Part shown: in pieces, positions 6,901-7,355 of the stretch
Numbering within the stretch: the first letter of the stretch is position 1
Layout of the letters: each line of letters starts with the position of its first letter
DNA from: Candidatus Kapaibacterium sp.
GTDB taxonomy: Bacteria; Bacteroidota; Ignavibacteria; Kapaibacteriales; UBA2268
Length of the DNA stretch: 7,355 nt
Reading direction: 5' to 3'
Assembly (NCBI GenBank): GCA_027858275.1
Contig: JAQIDA010000206.1
Location: forward strand, 1 to 7,355
Translations under genes and position numbers: made by a program
Notes under the pieces: generated by a model
What the model was told of the DNA's origin: nothing
Seen by the model: only the letters and a program-made list of their open reading frames with translations
Database searches by the model: none

Positions 6901-6908
6901 TATCTTTG
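6901..6908 (+). promoter_or_regulatory. Possible upstream promoter of the tRNA cluster
   Basis: TATCTTTG is an exact TAnnTTTG element behind a T-rich stretch, with TTTT rather than TTTG at the -33 position. It would give a ~130-nt leader before tRNA-Tyr. The gap 6676-7043 otherwise holds only promoter-like sequences and no supported gene; a 71-codon ORF starting at 6866 runs into the tRNA and is rejected. Confidence 0.4.
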
Positions 6909-6999
6909 TTTTCTCGATTGTTAGCCCTGCTTCAATTGAGTTGTTTTTTGAAAATTTGATCAACGCAATAGAAATATTTTTAATAATCAGACATTATTG

Positions 7000-7030
7000 T
7001 TTGTTAGTTAAAAAATGTTTCGTAATTTTG
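7000..7030 (+). promoter_or_regulatory. Consensus Bacteroidota promoter for tRNA-Tyr
   Basis: TTTG at 7000-7003, a 19-bp spacer and TAATTTTG at 7023-7030 match the known Bacteroidota sigma-ABfr consensus (TTTG at -33, TAnnTTTG at -7) in all fixed positions. The predicted start is about 7036-7040, a few bases before the tRNA-Tyr 5' end. This is the strongest taxonomic clue in the window. Confidence 0.8.
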
Positions 7031-7043
7031 TGCTTCATAAATC

Positions 7044-7127
7044 GGGCAGGTACCGAAGTGGTTAAACGGGGCAGACTGTAAATCTGCTGAGCTACGCTCT
7101 ACGGAGGTTCGAACCCTTCCCTGCCCA
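7044..7127 (+). tRNA. tRNA-Tyr (GTA)
   Basis: This is a class II tRNA of 84 nt with discriminator A7127. The acceptor arms GGGCAGG (7044-7050) and CCTGCCC (7120-7126) pair fully. The anticodon stem GCAGA/TCTGC (7071-7075, 7083-7087) encloses loop CTGTAAA with anticodon GTA at 7078-7080. A long variable arm follows, then GGTTCGAACCC. CCA is not encoded. It reads both tyrosine codons. The next tRNA starts 22 nt downstream, so they are likely co-transcribed. Confidence 0.97.
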
Positions 7128-7149
7128 CACGATTTACGGAATAATTGTC

Positions 7150-7222
7150 GCGGGAGTAGCTCAGTTGGTAGAGCATCAGACTACCAAGCTGAGGGTCGCG
7201 GGTTCGAGTCTCGTCTCCCGCT
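7150..7222 (+). tRNA. tRNA-Gly with anticodon ACC (unusual)
   Basis: The 73-nt cloverleaf is complete. The acceptor arms GCGGGAG/CTCCCGC pair fully, the D arm is GCTC/GAGC, and the T arm is GCGGG/CTCGT with loop TTCGAGT. Discriminator T73 is typical of glycine tRNAs. The anticodon loop is CTACCAA (7181-7187), so the anticodon at 7183-7185 is ACC, reading GGU. Bacterial Gly tRNAs normally carry TCC, GCC or CCC; the standard TCC version of this gene has loop CTTCCAA. The anticodon stem TCAGA/GCTGA has an A-G mismatch at 31-39, next to the loop, where C-G is usual. C35 and C36, the main glycine identity bases, are kept, so charging with glycine is expected. It may be a variant, a decaying gene or a sequence error. 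CCA is not encoded. Confidence 0.9.
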
Positions 7223-7273
7223 CAAAAGACAATTAGAAAAGTAAATACCCGAAGTATAAAAAGCGTTGACTGT

Positions 7274-7295
7274 CGAAAATCTTTCAAGTTTTTCG
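7274..7295 (+). other. AT-rich hairpin after tRNA-Gly
   Basis: CGAAAA (7274-7279) and TTTTCG (7290-7295) form a 6-bp stem with a weakly paired interior. It has no following T-tract, so it is a poor terminator. TTGACT at 7266-7271 looks like a -35 box, but no good -10 follows. The remainder to 7355 shows no further tRNA or ORF that I can support. Confidence 0.3.
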
Positions 7296-7355
7296 GCGTA
7301 ACACAGCAGACAGCGGTTTTGCCGTATTTGTCAGAAAAGAAAAGAAAAGGGTCGT

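Noticed and set aside
6866..7081. 71-codon ORF on the plus strand
   Set aside because: It runs through the consensus tRNA promoter and into the tRNA-Tyr gene, and has a low-complexity hydrophobic composition without a ribosome site.

Overview
The window reads as chromosomal DNA from a member of the Bacteroidota or the wider FCB group, probably outside class Bacteroidia. The best clue is a promoter in front of the tRNA-Tyr gene that matches the Bacteroidota housekeeping consensus exactly (TTTG, 19 bp, TAnnTTTG). Against Bacteroidia, the 23S rRNA has G rather than A at the position equivalent to E. coli 2057, and several small genes have strong Shine-Dalgarno sequences. The class assignment is inference, since neither the 16S gene nor the anti-Shine-Dalgarno sequence is in view.

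Layout. Positions 1-1314 are the 3' half of a 23S rRNA gene. A 196-nt spacer follows, then a complete 5S rRNA gene (about 1511-1629) with a strong intrinsic terminator. Next comes a scrambled duplication of the operon end (about 1680-2310). It holds a decayed 5' part of a second 5S gene, an AT-rich insert with a 40-residue membrane microprotein ORF, then a 3' part of 5S with a second, identical terminator. Each terminator is followed by a related hairpin. Downstream on the + strand are a LolC/LolE-type ABC transporter permease (2384-3607) and murE, the DAP-adding ligase of peptidoglycan synthesis (3749-5230). Both act on cell-envelope building.

On the - strand, facing murE, lies a compact unit absent from a standard long-ORF view. 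It has a sigma70-like promoter near 5806-5834, a 49-residue membrane or secreted peptide with a strong Shine-Dalgarno sequence, a 29-residue peptide with its own Shine-Dalgarno sequence, and a hairpin plus U-tract terminator at 5254-5286. Perfect 13-bp inverted repeats bracket the second small ORF. Further upstream on the - strand is a 206-residue predicted lipoprotein (6055-6675), tentatively of the PsbP/DUF1795 type.

The window ends with a tRNA cluster: tRNA-Tyr(GTA), then a tRNA-Gly whose anticodon reads ACC, an unusual A34 tRNA. In many bacteria this cluster runs on into tRNA-Thr and tuf, but that part would lie outside the window.

The most noteworthy items are the small-peptide unit opposite murE, the Gly(ACC) tRNA, and the 5S fragment array carrying a membrane microprotein.
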